Positions 35,895-48,321 of a stretch of DNA of 64,000 nt are shown one piece after another. Source of the DNA: Apostichopus japonicus (taxonomy: Eukaryota > Echinodermata > Holothuroidea > Aspidochirotida > Stichopodidae). Position 1 is the stretch's first letter. Each line of letters starts with the position of its first letter. The stretch is from contig NC_092577.1 of NCBI RefSeq assembly GCF_037975245.1, positions 13,819,013 through 13,883,012 of the forward strand. The letters run 5' to 3'. A program made the translations under genes and the position numbers. Under the pieces are notes generated by a model that did not search any database, was not told where the DNA came from, and worked only from the letters and a program-made list of their open reading frames with translations.

Positions 35895-37956
35895 GTAAGT
35901 ACGAAATTAACCTTTGCCAAAAGCTGGCTGCCTGCTGTGTATGCGGATTGCTCATACAACAGAAACACTGCATCTTCCATGAGAGCTATTGCCTCCATCA
36001 CCATCGGTTACTACGGTAACAACCACAACGCCTTACTGCTCTAACCCACTCATGACTCCATGTATATAGAATGCAAAGAATTGCATATCAAATGCATCAT
36101 CTTGATGAAAACCATGGTAAAGTATCGGACATCTTCAAGAGAATTAGTTGATTGCTTTGCATTGTACACTTAATACATAATATATACTCTATCTGATCAC
36201 TGTCACGTATTATTCAATCATGCATTCCATGCTCGCAGTTAAATAAATTCACCAATACATCTGTGTACTGTATTTATTCCAGAGTCATGTGTGCTAGTAT
36301 AGTGTACTGCTTAGAATATTTCCGGGTATGAATTGACTGCAACTAATGTTCAATGATGTGATTTAAGGCCACCCTGTCAAAGGTACTGTAGTATGCTGTA
36401 GCATTATGCAGCCTGGCCATTAACCTTCTGTGATCTAGTCACACAATGGGCACATGCTGGGAGTACCTCATTTGTTTGATATTAATTCAGATTTCTGCTA
36501 TTTTCCTTTTTTTCACGCAGTATCTAATGTTTTTTTTGGGGGGGAGGGGGGGGGGAAAGGGGAAACTTTCATTAGATGAAATAGGAAGTTGCTAGTATGA
36601 AATAGTATGCTCATATAGATCATAATAGATCATGAAGAATAAAGCAGTTATGTAGTGCCTACAATAGCATCGGTAAATTTTATTCAAAAGCTCTTTTGCA
36701 GTCATTCGGAATTTCAATGCCATACATATATAGATGTATATATATATATATATATATATGTATATTTATTTATATCTACATATTTATATATATGAATATT
36801 CATCAACCGTTAAAAACCATTGGTGGAGGAACTTGTAATTGTAATTAACAGTATCAACCGCTTGCTGCTGTGCTGGTTTGCCCGCCGCATCCACACATGT
36901 CATTACTCATGGGTTATAAATGAAACTGTTCTTGGGTATCGCTCAAAGATAGGTACCACGACAGTATGCCATTGCACAGTCATCATCGCATATCCTCTCA
37001 CTCTACCTACAAGACAAACTGGAGAGGCTTGTAAACTTCCAGTGGAACTATACCATTACTACAACCTAACCCTTCTCTCACCCCTGGGCATGTTCATAAC
37101 TCCTTGCTAGCCTAACAGTAGTTTGGCTGAAAGTCAATGTAATTCATAACAATAGTCATTTGTCATATCATGGGATATGTTATGTACATACATATACTCC
37201 TAAACCATCGCATTGCTGCTGCTGGTAATAGCATCTTACAATTTTAATGTTGATAATATGCTATAAATGGAACATTTAATATAATTTATATCCCATAGTG
37301 ATATTGTTATCTATGATCAATTGATTTACCATCATAAATCTAACAGCATTGTGCTATTCATGCTGAACAGAAAAAAAAATTGATTTAAAATTATTATACA
37401 ATTTGAATTGCTTTCCATTAAAATAATACTGCTTTAACACAGTATAGATTATCTTGTTACATGTTACATGAAATTATAATCAGAGAATGAGTTTGACACG
37501 CTGACAAATGATAGATAGAAATATTCTTGTTTTTATATATATCGACTTTTCTGGGATTGAATGGTTTTGAATGATAATAAACTCATTCTTCATCCTTTGT
37601 CGCTTTTATGTCAGCATCAAACGATATTATGATTATATCAATTGAGATTCCTCCCATGAAAGAGATGATTGGTGGGTCAATTTTATATCTAAATCTTCAT
37701 CTATAATGCTGTCGTTATTATTTAAAATATTGCAAATAACCAAAACAAATCCTAACAGAAACTTTGAACTACACAAGCGTGTGGAAATGACATTGGATTA
37801 GTATTTAATTCTACCCCCCCTCTACACTTTTTGCCCCTTCCCATCATGCCTCCCTGGACTGATTTATGTGAAATATTCCTCTTTATCGGCCCGGTAGATA
37901 CTATATATTTTCTTGCCTTCAAACATTTTCCGGTTACATCATTTGTTCCCGTCCAG
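35895..37956 (+). other. Intron (2,062 bp)
   Basis: The intron runs between CCC|GTAAGT and TTCCCGTCCAG. It holds a T8-G8 block followed by a long G-rich run (about 36531-36560) and a TA microsatellite with a TATTTATAT extension (about 36725-36795). No coding exon is seen; the frame at 36820-37110 has no mucin-like or CysD features. Confidence 0.68.
36531..36566 (+). repeat. G-rich simple repeat, quadruplex-prone
   Basis: An almost pure G tract of about 26 bases, interrupted by single A or AAA, follows T8. It contains at least four G-runs of three or more, so it could form a G-quadruplex in DNA or pre-mRNA. Confidence 0.7.
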
Positions 37957-38310
37957 CTTGTATTAAACGAGTCTGTAATTGGACGGATTGGTATAATGAT
38001 GAAAATGGAGGAAAACTCAATCCGTTTGATCCGTATGAGAGAGAGGAAATCGATGATGTCTTAGAAAGCAATCCAGACATGTGTGGACGTCCCGTGGATG
38101 TTGAATGTCGCATAGCAGCACAGCCGGGACTTCCGTTCGAAGACATCACCGGTCAGCTCGTCACGTGTGACATAGAGAATGGCCTCGAGTGTCAAAGTGA
38201 TCTGTCGTCTGGAATGTTTTGTTACGATTACGAAATGCGCGTTCGATGTTGTCATTACGAACCCTGCGGAATCACTACTCCAGAAGTTACTACGCAAGCA
38301 CCGACCACGA
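37957..38310 (+). CDS. CysD domain exon 10, almost no tail
   Basis: The exon codes for 118 residues. CysD is at about 2-103, with WTDW, YNDENGG and ten cysteines. It ends CCHYEPCG, matching exon 3 (CCHYEPC), before only about 14 Thr/Pro-rich residues. CpG is more frequent here than in the other exons. Acceptor CGTCCAG and donor CGA|GTGAGT are in phase 1. Confidence 0.9.
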
Positions 38311-41300
38311 GTGAGTAAATCAGTGTTAATTGTTCATCTGTGAGATTATCAGGTAGGCTAAAATACCACCGCAGCCATAAGATGTATTGGGGACTTATTT
38401 TCCCCACGCAAATGGAGAGTATTATGTTTCAATAGAATTGTACCCAACTGGTTATTAAACATCTACATTTACACTGGAGATTGATGTAAGCTTGGTAGGG
38501 CAAGTTTAGCATGAATTACTTATTGGGAATCATCCCACTGCTGACACCATGTGTTAAAGTAATTCCACCTCAGGCTGCTCTACTGGTCTCTGTGCTGGTT
38601 GTCAGTAATGATCATAGATTGATGGATCATCTATTTGCTAACAGTTGATCAACTGGTGTGTACACTGGAGGTTACCAAATCCAGAGCTCAGTAATACGTA
38701 GTACAAAATTCATATCAAAGTTTAGCTTATAATTCTGCCACCACCGAGAGAGTCCCATGGTTTGGTGTAGAAAACTAGTGCTGAACTTAGCAAGGGATGT
38801 TAAATTTGTTACATTGTGTGCATGTAATCTCTGAGTGTAAGTAGATGTTGAGGTACAGTTTACTGTAATGTATGCATGTAACCAGAAAGTGGATGAACGA
38901 ATTAACAGTAATGTAAAAAATATGAAATATTCATATATTGTGGTAGACTAGCAATTACACCCCGTACCATCAAATAAGGTAAGTGTAAACGTATTAAATT
39001 TTCTTTGCAATTATAACTTGTGTAAAAGTAAGTTGGCCTGACGTTTCGATCCGTTATAACTTGAAGTGAAGTACTAAGTCAACATATAGGCCTATTTCAA
39101 TATAATTATAATAATATCAAAATTCTGATTTTGATAAATATTAGAGAGGGAACAGACACTGTATGCACCTTGATGTGGAAGCTTGTATTTTTTTACTATT
39201 ATCTACATAAACATGTTGACCATATTATTCAATGAGCTGGGCTGACTTTATCTGTGAGTCGTGAATGCATTGTTGTAACCAATCACAGCTTTTGTTTGTT
39301 AGCAGTTTTAACTAACAAAAGACCAAACAGGTCACAGTGAACATTTTGGGGACAACCATGGATGTTTCCAGGACACCTGGGGTTAACCTGGGGAATGTAC
39401 ATGAAATCTGACCATCTGGTCAGCTTTTGTGTTGAGTGCATGAAATGGATTATTTCATTTCTCAAGAATATCTAATTTTTTTTATATATTTTTTTAAAAG
39501 TTTGACCGGCATTCGACCGGGATACAGGGTACATTTCCTGCTGCAAACACTATGGCTTTATTCACAACCGTGGTGTAGTAGATGCCTATGTGCTGCTGCT
39601 GCTTGTGTATTGGTGTTTTTTCAGTATTTTATATGAACAGCTGCATCCTGTAACAGTGAGTTAAGCTGGTAAAGTAGGCCTTTTTTATTTTCCATTGTGG
39701 ATGGCAGAAACACTTCAGTATACTATTATTTTATTTTTTTAGTCAATGAGATAACCCTCTAGTTGTAGTCAATATTTAAGGCATTAACCCAATCTGTAAT
39801 CTTTTTCATATATTTGAATACCCACAAGATTGCGAGCCCCCTCTCCTCTGCCTCCTTCAGATCCCCCTCTCCTCTGCTCCCTCTGACCCCCCTCTCCTCT
39901 ACCTCCCTCACATTTCCCCTCTCCTCTACCTCCCTCAGATCCCCCTCTCCTCTGCCTCCCTCAGACCCCCCTCTCCTCTGCCTCCCTCAGACCCCCCTCT
40001 CCTCTACCTCCTTCAGATTGCACTCTTTTCTACGTGCCTCAGATTCCCCTCTACCTCCCTCACATTCCCCTCTACCTTCCGTCCGACCCTCCTGTCTTCC
40101 TGTCGGTGTCTCTTGTTTTGAAACATGATCTAACATGGAGTTTGCATTTTACAGTTTAATAGACACATTCATTCCATCTGATGTGACATTGATTCCCCAA
40201 CTCACTGTTTGTTTAGATTTCGTGTTTGTTTCCTATCAAAGTTTTGCCCTCTTACATCTCCTACTACCTCAGTGAAAAGTCTTGCCACTGTACTACATGT
40301 GGCTGCTTATTGTGCATGTAGCTGTACAAGATTTTTGTTCTTTTTGATCCCTTCCTCTGACTCCTATTTAATACCCTCCTACTGCCATCATCCCCTATCC
40401 CATCCACCCCTGCTCTGTCACCCTAATTTCCAGCACACCATTCTCCCATACCCATTGTTCCAACAATTTCACCTCCTTTGCCTTTGTGCCCCACCATTCA
40501 TTGCTGTTGGTTTTAAGTTTTGTCGTCAAATGTCAGACGGACGTGGATCTCATCATATATGATACCTTGCCTGCCCATATATGCAGTTTACATGGTATTG
40601 TCCCTCACTCTTTACCTATTCCAATGTATTTTATTCCATTTTTCACTACCCCTTCCATTTCTGCTTCCCAACTTCCAGCCATTCACATTCTAGTAACTTC
40701 TTTCATCAGTGCAATATTTTTGCTCATATCCACTCAGCCAATAGTAAAAGTTGTTATATGTTAAAATCAGGGGTGATCGAGGCCAGACTTCTTTTTTAGG
40801 TGGGCCCAATCTTTCCAAGGGGTCAGAGAGAACCTATTTTCTCAACAACAACAAATTTAAGACCATCTTTGGAGGGCAGACGAATATTTATGGGATCCTA
40901 TTCCCCCTTGCAGCCACTCCCCCTTTGTGGCTACGCCACTGGTTATATCTGTTGTATCACTATCCCAAAACAGGTTTGCCTTTCGACAGATCTTTTCGAA
41001 ACCGGCTGAGTGTCTTTCGATGAATTTCAACATTTCAGGTTCAGGTTTGATTTCCTTACCTGAATGTAAATAATTCTAAATCAATTGCACAAACTTTTAA
41101 TGAATAAGCAAAATATTCACTTATATCTCAATGGATTTAAATGCAAAAGTCACAACTATTTCCAACTCTGTATTGTTTTTTTTCTGTGGAATTACATGCA
41201 TCGTGACAGTCTGTCACCCCTTGTTGACAGTTGCATAAAATCCCAAGCACTTAATTGGTGACCTTTTCAATGACTTTAATTCTGTTGAAATAGTCAGATT

Positions 41301-42128
41301 GTGGCTTGCCTGCGTCTGCATATCTCATAGCCACAGTCAATGTTTGTTTTCTACAACAAATAGCTATAGACTAATAATACATTCAAATAAATTGTCTCTA
41401 TTTCATTCAACACAGTAAATGAACTCTCTCCCTCTATTGCACTCCACCCTCCCCCCAACATGCCCATAGCTATCTTCCATTTCCAACATTCATCCTGTTT
41501 ATATATTATTCCATTGTGTTCCTCCATCTATGGAGCATCAGTCACTCATTGTCAAGATTTACGTCATAACTCCTCTGCCCCTCACCACACTCCTTTCCTT
41601 TCTCATTTCGTTGAGACAATTTACAATACATCAAACCCTCACTGTAAACATGTTCCCCAGTCTTGAAGGTCCCCTCTTCTCACCTTTGTCTAACTTTCAG
41701 TTGATGACCCAACATCAATTTCTCGTCGTAACTTTTTCTTTTGTCCCACACTATATGTTTCCCTTCTTGTCCCTCTGTGTTTACATTTGAAAACTTACAC
41801 AAAATCAATCCTTAACTTTTTCAACAGTTTTTTTGATATTTTTTTATCCTACTTTCAAGAAAGACTACATTAATGTTCTTATATGAATTATACACTCTCC
41901 CTATTTTAGTGTTTAACTTTTTATAGAACATCGATGATTTCACAACGAGTTCACATAAATTGCAACACAGACTATATTACGTACTGTTATCAAAAGTGGA
42001 ACAATGTGTTTCTCACCTTTCCATTGGGTAGACTAGTGATCTTGAAATGCAATACTCAAAACCAAGTCGCTTTGACCATTGTTTTTTCTTGTTCAAGTAT
42101 GGCCTGCATTGGTTGTTTTCTTTGTTAG
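38311..42128 (+). other. Intron (3,818 bp)
   Basis: The intron runs between CGA|GTGAGT and TTTGTTAG. It contains a C/T-rich minisatellite (39836-40095). It also has a stretch at about 40780-40945 ending in GTGGCTACGCCACTGG, which looks like a decayed transposon fragment. From there to 41800 it is pyrimidine-rich. Several short open frames here are artefacts of C/T-rich sequence. Confidence 0.65.
39836..40095 (+). repeat. Pyrimidine-rich minisatellite
   Basis: About ten degenerate units of CTCTCCTCTGCCTCCCTCAGA-like sequence occur in tandem, almost pure C/T on the plus strand. Units near the 3' end decay to CCCCTCTACCTCCCTCACA. Confidence 0.75.
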
Positions 42129-42464
42129 CTTCCATCTGCGATTGGACGCAGTGGTATGATGACGAGGCAGATCTCAACAACACTATGTCCGTAACGTACG
42201 AACGAGAATTGCTCCACGAATTGAGGGCGCTTCATACAGAACTGTGTAGTGAACCTAGAGATATCCAATGTTTGGTCAAAGCCAACAATGTTAGCTTTGA
42301 TGAAACCGGGGAGAACGCCACCTGCCTTCCAAATGTTGGCCTGCGTTGCATGGCTCTCGGTGAAGGAGAGTGTTCAGATTATATTGTGAGGTTCCTCTGT
42401 TGCAGATCTACCATCGCAATTGTAACAAAAATATCGACAGTCGTTCCTACCCTCCCGGGGAGCA
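42129..42464 (+). CDS. CysD domain exon 11, divergent, eight cysteines
   Basis: The exon codes for 112 residues and is the last and most divergent CysD domain. WTQW and YDDE are kept, as is the CC pair (FLCCRS). The first cysteine is missing (the exon starts SICDW where others have C-x4-CEW), and so is the last one (CCRSTIAI in place of CC-x3-PC). The Gly/Asn acidic loop is changed to DEADLNNT. The IECR landmark is IQCL. No usable in-frame acceptor further upstream restores the missing cysteine: the AG at 42096-42097 is out of phase. Donor GCA|GTGAGT is in phase 1. Confidence 0.85.
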
Positions 42465-42829
42465 GTGAGTAAAGCTAAACCTTGTTATACCCCTCAGAGA
42501 ACAAAGAAACCCTCGTCTCTGTTTCGCTCTCCTGCACGACCTTACCCCCACCATCCCAATCATGCCTGTCAGCTAGGTATTAACACAAATCAGTTTCTTC
42601 TTCTTTGATATTTACACAATTACTTTGAACTTGTCTTTCACTTTTTTGTTTCCACATATTTTAGCTATTTCAGTTGCGATAGTTAACTATCTGCTTCTGT
42701 TTTCTCATTCCCCCTCATTCTTTCAGATCCCTTTTACAATATCTTCTCAATTTCTCCATTTTCATGAGCAGTGATCAATTTAACGCAAATCAATCGAGTC
42801 TCATCAAGCTCAACTATGTTCTCTAGAAG

Positions 42830-44640
42830 TTTGCTTCCAATGTATTGATGGATTTGACATCAAAGTTCCAGTTTACCCTAGTTGCTTTCAACTCTGCCCC
42901 CTACCTTTTGATTAAGTTCACATAGAACTTCGCTTCTAGCAATTTATTGAGCGATTTAACATCAGGTTCAGATTGATATAATGCGCACATACAAGGTTGC
43001 ATTCAACTCTGCCCCCTACCTATTGATTAAGTTCACATAGAACTTTGCTTCTAGCAATTTATTGAGCGATTTAACATCAAGTTCAGATTGAGATAATGCG
43101 CACATACAAGGTTGCATTCAACTCTGCCTTATACCTATTGATTAAGATCACATAGAACTTCGCTTCTAGCAATTTATTGAGCGATTTAACATCAAGTTCA
43201 GATTGATATAATGTGCACATACAAGGTTGCATTCAACTCTGCCTTATACCTATTGATTAAGTTCACATAGAACTTTGCTTCTAGCAATTTATTGAGCGAT
43301 TTAACATCAAGTTCAGATTGATATAATATGCACATACAAGGTTGCATTCAACTCTGCCTTATACCTATTGATTAAGTTCACATAGAACTTTGCTTCTAGC
43401 AATTTATTGAGCGATTTAACATCAAGTTCAGATTGATATAATGTGCACATACAAGGTTGCATTCAACTCTGCCTTAAACCTATTGATTAAGTTCACATAG
43501 AACTTTGCTTCTAGCAATTTATTGAGCGATTGAACATTAAGTTCAGATTGATATAATGTGCACATACAAGCTTGCATTCAACTCTGCCTTATACATATTG
43601 ATTAAGTTCACATAGAACTTTGCTTCTAGCAATTTATTGAGCGATTTAACATCAAGTTCAGATTGATATAATGTGCACATACAAGGTTGTATTCAACTCT
43701 GCCTTATACCTATTGATTAAGTTCACATAGAACTTCGCTTCTAGCAATTTATTGAGCGATTTAACATCAAGTTCAGATTGATATAATGTGCACATACAAG
43801 GTTGCATTCAACTCTGCCTTAAACCTATTGATTAAGTTCACATAGAACTTTGCTTCTAGCAATTGAGCGATTTAACATTAAGTTCAGATTGATATAATGT
43901 GCACATACAAGCTTGCATTCAACTCTGCCTTATACCTATTGATTAAGTTCACATAGAACTTTGCTTCTAGCAATTTATTGAGCGATTTAACATCAAGTTC
44001 AGATTGACATAATGTGCACATACAAGGTTGCTGTCAACCTGTTAAGTTCACATGAAATGCTTAGTTCACGTAGAACTTTGCTTCTAGCAATTTATTGAGC
44101 GATTTAACATCAAGTTCAGATTGATATAATGTGCACATACAAGGTTGCATTCAACTCTGCCTTAAACCTATCGATTAAGTTCACATAGAACTTTGCTTCT
44201 AGCAATTTATTGAGCGATTGAACATTAAGTTCAGATTGATATAATATGCACATACAAGGTTGCATTCAACTCTGCCTTATACCTATTGATGAAGTTCACA
44301 TAGAACTTTGATTCTAGCAATTTATTGAGCGATTTAACATCAAGTTCAGATTGACATAATGTGCACATACCAGGTTGCTGTTAACCTTTTAAGTTCACAT
44401 GAAATGCTAAGTTCACATAGAGCTTTGCTTCCTGCGATTTATTGATCAGATTAAAATCAATTGCACGTTGACATAATATGCACATACAAAGTTTTCTTTC
44501 AACCTATTGATCAAGTTAACATGAAAATGCTTATTTTACATAGAACATTGCTTCTTGCAATTTATTGATCAATTTAACATCAAATTCAGATTGACATAAT
44601 GTGCACATACAACAAACTTTCTTCCAATTGATTGATTGAT
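42830..44640 (+). repeat. 115-bp intronic tandem array
   Basis: About 13 near-identical units lie at 42900-44370, with decaying units on both sides. The anchor AATTTATTGAGCGATT is found at 42941, 43056, 43171, 43286, 43401, 43516, 43631 and 43746, an exact 115-bp period. Later units have small deletions (near 43861) or replaced segments (near 44030 and 44390). Each unit also contains TTCACATAGAACTTTGCTTC and GTGCACATACAAGGTTG. It does not code in any frame. Confidence 0.92.
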
Positions 44641-45295
44641 TTGACATCAAGTTCACTCAAATTTACATGAAATATTGCTTCTAAGTTTTGCTACCACTTA
44701 CTTGAACAATTTTACATCTGCAGGCTTTCCAGTCAAGATCACATAGGTTTTCTTGCAAACAATTGTGGAACTTTACATCAAGTTCAAATATAGATTTGCT
44801 TGCATTTGATCAATCCAGTTAATAGATCAATTAAACATAAATACTGTCAAACTGTCAAACTTAAATACAATTCAGTTTCCAGTTGATTTGTCAATCAATG
44901 TTAGATCTATAGTTGAAACCCTTTTAGGCCATTAGGAAATCTCATCTTTACACAATATCTGGTATGATGCTCATATTGATACTTTTGGGTGAAATTTCAA
45001 CTTTGGACAGTATTAATTGTAACGTCATACACAAGCAAACTTTCAAAGTTAGTGAAACATCAAAACATCTCCTATTTGTCCATTGTTGTTTGTTTGTTTG
45101 ATTGATTTTTTTTTTTTTTTACATTCCGTATTAATTGATGCCCACAACAATATTTGTGCTAAAACAAAACATTTTTAATGTGATATGACCTAACAGTAGG
45201 CTATATGCAACGACAAATAACCTAGACGCCTCTCTGTAACTCAGCCAATCACTTACAATACAGGCAATACCTTTCACTAGTCTACACCTTTAAGA

Positions 45296-45319
45296 GAGAC
45301 GTGGCTATAGCCACGTCTC
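45296..45319. repeat. Perfect 24-bp palindrome
   Basis: The half-site GAGACGTGGCTA is followed directly by its exact reverse complement. It has no loop. It may be the centre of a foldback transposable element or a chance DNA-binding site. Confidence 0.85.
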
Positions 45320-45498
45320 CCAAACGACCATTCTCTAATGCACCTTACATAATCATATCCAACAGCTTACATGTAAATACTTCAATCACTCGATACATAG
45401 AGGTAGCATAAAATTTGCAGTACTTGCAATACTTCAATCACTCGCAACATAGATGTATATATCATGAAATTGTTAGTACATGTTATAGCCTACTTCAA

Positions 45499-45533
45499 TC
45501 CCCCCCCCCCCCAAAAAAAAAAAAAAAAAACAG
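45499..45533 (+). repeat. Poly-C / poly-A run
   Basis: A run of about 14 C is followed by about 18 A. It is probably length-variable and hard to sequence accurately. Confidence 0.9.
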
Positions 45534-46635
45534 TACTTCAAAAAATGAGTGGACCAACCTCACCTCTTTTCTTTCCCTCTGGTTATTTTAGTCTCACCCT
45601 TCCTGAACAACTTTGTCATCCAGAAATTAAAGAAGTAGACTCTATTTACATCTTGCTATTTCTGATATCTCATTTTTCAATTTTGAATGACTGAATGCTC
45701 ATATGGCTTGCAGGATTCTTGTTTTATCTTCCCCTCGATTCGATTCTGATTTGTTTTGATGCAGGATTTTTGTTTTTATCTTCCCCGCTATTCTGATCTC
45801 TTTTCAATTCTCTTTTCATCAACTTTTGCAGATTTTTCGTGTAAAATATTTAGGAAATTTGTAACATTTATGTAGTTCAGCAATCTCATGTTAAAATGGA
45901 GGGAAGGGTGAATGGAAGAAACCGTAATGATATGGCAAGCCGGAGACTACATAAAATGTTATTTCACACCATTAAAAGCATGTCCAGGTGCACCAGGAAA
46001 ACATTCAATCTTGGGAAGGGGAGGAGGAGGGGATTATACACAGGCAGTGCAACATGTGACTTTGATTGGACGGGGGAGGGGGCAGGCAACAAAGGTACAT
46101 CCAAACGTTTTTCAGTCTACCACAAATTCTAATATTTGAATATTTTTCCGCAAAGAGCACTGTTTGATTCATAAACTGCTCTGCCACCCCCGAGCATAAC
46201 AGAGCAGTAAATAGTAAACATTGCCAAGATATTGGCCATTCATCTTGATTGGTTTGCCGTCTAATACAGTTATTAGCCAATATCTGATATCTATCATGAT
46301 GGCTATATTTTCATGTTTAATAACTCTATCGAGTCCAGATAACATCTGTATTGTGTGGGGGGCTTACATATTGAGTAGTGCATTTAACAACAGTTAAATA
46401 GGTCACACAGTTTTGATGAAGTAGTAGTGGCGACACAGTTAGAGCCAACGTAAATTCATCTTATAAGCAGACCTCTCAAAGGTGTATATATTTTATTTAT
46501 TTTTTACAAACGCAAGTTTGATTTTAGCGTTTTCATCCACAGTTCCTAGTACTAGCAACAAATGTACAGTAGCTAGTCAAGATAATATGTGTTCTCTTTT
46601 TGTCTTTATTTTTTGCATTAAGTACTTTTATACTA

Positions 46636-46755
46636 TGTACATTAATATATATATAATATATATATATATATTTATATCTATATCTATATAAATACATATA
46701 GATATATATATATTTATATCTATATCTATATAAATACATATAGATATATATAGGT
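46636..46755 (+). repeat. Duplicated AT-rich microsatellite
   Basis: TA dinucleotides lead into two tandem copies of TTTATATCTATATCTATATA followed by AATACATATAGATATATA. Confidence 0.8.
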
Positions 46756-46774
46756 CAAATATGTCACCGACACA

Positions 46775-46935
46775 GGAGTAGTGTAGGTGGCAAAGCCTAC
46801 AGTGCTATGAAGACCTACGTTACTGGTTTCAAACCTCTGGACAGACAATAAGTGTCCATAGCCTAGCTGGTTGGGGTCAACGCATGTAAAGCGGGAGGCC
46901 CGGGCTCGAAACCTTAGCAGACTTATTGCTTGCAC
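46775..46935 (+). mobile_element. Candidate tRNA-derived SINE fragment
   Basis: TAGCCTAGCTGG (46859 on) fits the RNA polymerase III A box. About 40 bases later GGCTCGAAACC fits the B box, preceded by GGAGGCCCG as in the T arm of a tRNA. There is no proper acceptor stem or CCA-adjacent closure, so it is not a working tRNA gene. A similar piece (CTATAACCTAGCTGG) occurs near 50661, supporting a dispersed element. The family is unknown. Confidence 0.45.
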
Positions 46936-48321
46936 CGAGTCACTATCATTCTGTTGAAATGAAGTTATTATTTATGGGTTCATCTCCGAAAAACAGAACC
47001 TTGTACCGGAAGTTTTAATTACTGTAATGAATTGTACCTTATCTGATTATCCATATTTTTTTTTTGGGGGGGGGGGTTTGTTCTTTTTTGCATGAAGAGT
47101 ATATTACAATTCATCACACTGTGACAATTAAAACAGCAGTTTTTTTATCTTTTTTTTATTTTTACTTTTTTTTGAGCAGGCATATTGCAGCATCTTTTAT
47201 TCTGCAATTTTGCAAAAGTCGAATGACTCTTTGATACAAGTAACTTTCAACCTCTTTGTTGAAATATAGCAGTATGATTTGGTGTTGGTCCAGCAATGCC
47301 ACTGGAATGCCATAGCAAGCTTCATGTTTGAGCATTTTGTTGTTTGGGAGGGGGATGGGGGGGGACTAATGAAACATTGTAAGGAAAATGTTTAAATTGA
47401 AAGTTTTACATATTTTTTTATTTTAATGATAGTGGTATGCACAAGGTAAGGTTTCATTCCCTCTTTGGTCGCCTTTTTTCTTTATAAGTTTTGCTCTCTT
47501 ACGTATACATGTAAGTCTGTTACAAGATCTGCACATGATATGTAAGGAGTGACAATTTGGTCAACCGACTGAAGTGTACGTGGTGGTGTAAGTCTGTGTG
47601 TTTTTTTTCAAGGGACTTGCGACACGTATATGGAAAATAACATATAAGTAAATCAGAGTACAAGGTTTGTATCACATTGACCATATTCCATGATATTTTG
47701 TGTTTCTTAGTCAAAATGTATTTAACAATGTCATTAAGGGAGTTGTGTTGGGTGCTGGGAGGGTTGAGGGGCAAGGAGAGGGTAGTGGGGATGTTGCTTA
47801 TCAAATTTCCAATAAAAAATTGGCTTCTACGACCCCAGTGCCATCCCCTTCCTTTATAAAGTTTGGATCCGCCTCAGGCACTTCCATAACATTCGTGCTC
47901 CTACCCTGCATCGATCCGGAGGAATTTACATATCTTTCCTCCTTCGAAAAGCTTGTGCATGTAATTGAAATAAAATGAAAATCTCTGAAGTTTGAAACGG
48001 GGACTAAAAAAAATTAGGCTTTCCTTGTTGCACCGCAAACACTGGTTATGCATCTTTTTCTGTAGACGATTGATTCATAGTGTAATATAGTATTCTGACG
48101 ATTTGACGATGAAAACGTAAACACTTTTCAAGGGTCCATTCATTAGATGGTGTGGGTTTTGCCAAAGGCAGACTTTGCAACTGAAACAGGCTGAACAGGG
48201 AAGTGCAGAGAAATGATGTTGTGTAGTTGTTCAATCCAAAATCCCCCAATTTCCCTGAATTTTTACTGGTTTTTATAGACAGTTACTGATACATCTCCTC
48301 TTATTTCTTTTCTCCCTACAG

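Larger units (their letters stand above)
42465..48321 (+). other. Intron (5,857 bp), repeat-rich
   Basis: The longest intron in the window, between GCA|GTGAGT and TTTTCTCCCTACAG. It contains a 115-bp tandem array, a perfect 24-bp palindrome, a C14/A18 run (about 45500-45532), an AT-rich duplicated microsatellite, a SINE-like element and several G-runs. No CysD exon was found. A weak candidate for an additional tiny exon at 46541-46561 is discussed under findings. Confidence 0.65.

Noticed and set aside
39814-40562. Small Ser/Pro/Leu-rich open frames in the CysD 10-11 intron
   Set aside because: They come from C/T-rich minisatellite DNA, have no phase-compatible splice sites with mucin composition, and show no domain.
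42098-42128. Upstream acceptor that would restore a longer start of CysD 11
   Set aside because: The AG at 42096-42097 is out of phase with the domain, so the missing cysteine appears real.
42830-44640. CRISPR-like array
   Set aside because: The repeats are contiguous 115-bp units without unique spacers, in an intron of an animal gene.
46855-46925. Functional tRNA gene
   Set aside because: A and B boxes fit, but the acceptor and anticodon stems do not pair properly. It is better read as a SINE remnant.
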